Source: Lachnospiraceae bacterium (GTDB taxonomy: Bacteria > Bacillota > Clostridia > Lachnospirales > Lachnospiraceae). Taken from it: a DNA stretch of 64,000 nucleotides. Numbering within the stretch: the first letter of the stretch is position 1; the number at the start of each line of letters is the position of its first letter. Under the pieces are notes generated by a model. That model had not been told where the DNA came from. It was given only the letters and a program-made list of their open reading frames with translations, and searched no databases. The stretch spans positions 363,614 to 427,613 of the forward strand of contig CAJTCL010000002.1 in NCBI GenBank assembly GCA_910575005.1. The letters are read 5' to 3'. The position numbers and the translations under genes are program-made. This document shows positions 63,948-64,000 of this stretch, in pieces.

Positions 63948-64000
63948 ATGACAATAAAGCCTGTTGTCAGGCAGGCCGACGTGAGTGAAAAGGATTTATG
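63948..64000 (+). CDS. possible start of a further gene (partial)
   Basis: An open frame MTIKPVVRQADVSEKDL runs off the end of the window. The sequence before the ATG (AGAAAAAAGAGC) is a weak ribosome binding site. Too short to identify. Confidence 0.25.
   Translation, partial: MTIKPVVRQADVSEKDL

Overview
The window looks like a chromosomal segment of a motile, low-GC, anaerobic Firmicute, most likely a gut Lachnospiraceae. The protein sequences are typical of that group. The gene order topA, codY, a very long fla/che operon ending in a sigma-28 gene, then rpsB and tsf is the order known from Bacillus subtilis. All reading here is by eye; no database search was run.

Positions 1 to 40191 are an ordered, intact core. 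It holds the 3' part of topA; codY with its own promoter and terminator; then, all on the + strand, flgB flgC fliE fliF fliG fliH fliI fliJ motE-like fliK flgD a TIGR02530-type gene flgE flbD motA motB fliL fliM fliY cheY fliO fliP fliQ fliR flhB flhA flhF flhG a PilZ gene cheB cheA cheW cheC cheD a small membrane gene fliA/sigD fapA, three small genes (one in the SwrB position), rpsB and tsf. Together they encode basal body, export gate, hook, stator, switch and chemotaxis signalling. Filament genes are not in the window. The main surprises are a run of about seven stem-loops between flgE and flbD, an FlgD with an unusual repeat-rich tail, and small dispersed repeats between fapA and tsf.

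Positions 40200 to 44140 are the wreck of an integrative conjugative or mobilizable element: DUF6075-like and DUF3970-like genes, a parA with a nonsense codon and a frameshift that runs into a parB fragment, a decayed IS3-family element, and minus-strand relaxase and mobC remnants.

Positions 44700 to 63000 form a more GC-rich island with a broken LysR gene and two runs of closely packed genes. It encodes several lipoprotein or secreted flavodoxin-like proteins, one secreted protein with bacterial Ig-like (BIG2) domains and two near-identical flavodoxin modules, several extracytoplasmic alpha/beta-hydrolases (one with BIG2 domains and tandem hydrolase domains), a YqhD-like alcohol dehydrogenase, aldo-keto reductases, FMN reductases, a cyclophilin-like protein and a DUF4405-like membrane protein with paired histidines. 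The combination suggests extracytoplasmic flavin redox chemistry coupled to ester or glycan hydrolysis. That role is an inference. Many genes in the island carry single nonsense codons, homopolymer frameshifts or short insertions, while the flagellar half carries none.

The most novel signal is a family of short palindrome-rich elements scattered through the second half. Two roughly 90-bp members interrupt an esterase gene and a winged-helix regulator gene, next to the same short target (TTCTTT) and with compensatory changes in a central hairpin. Two longer copies, downstream of LysR and of the BIG2-flavodoxin gene, share an ordered set of long helices whose sequences differ but still pair. 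They look like non-autonomous, IS200/IS605-like hairpin elements, or conserved structured RNA spread with them.
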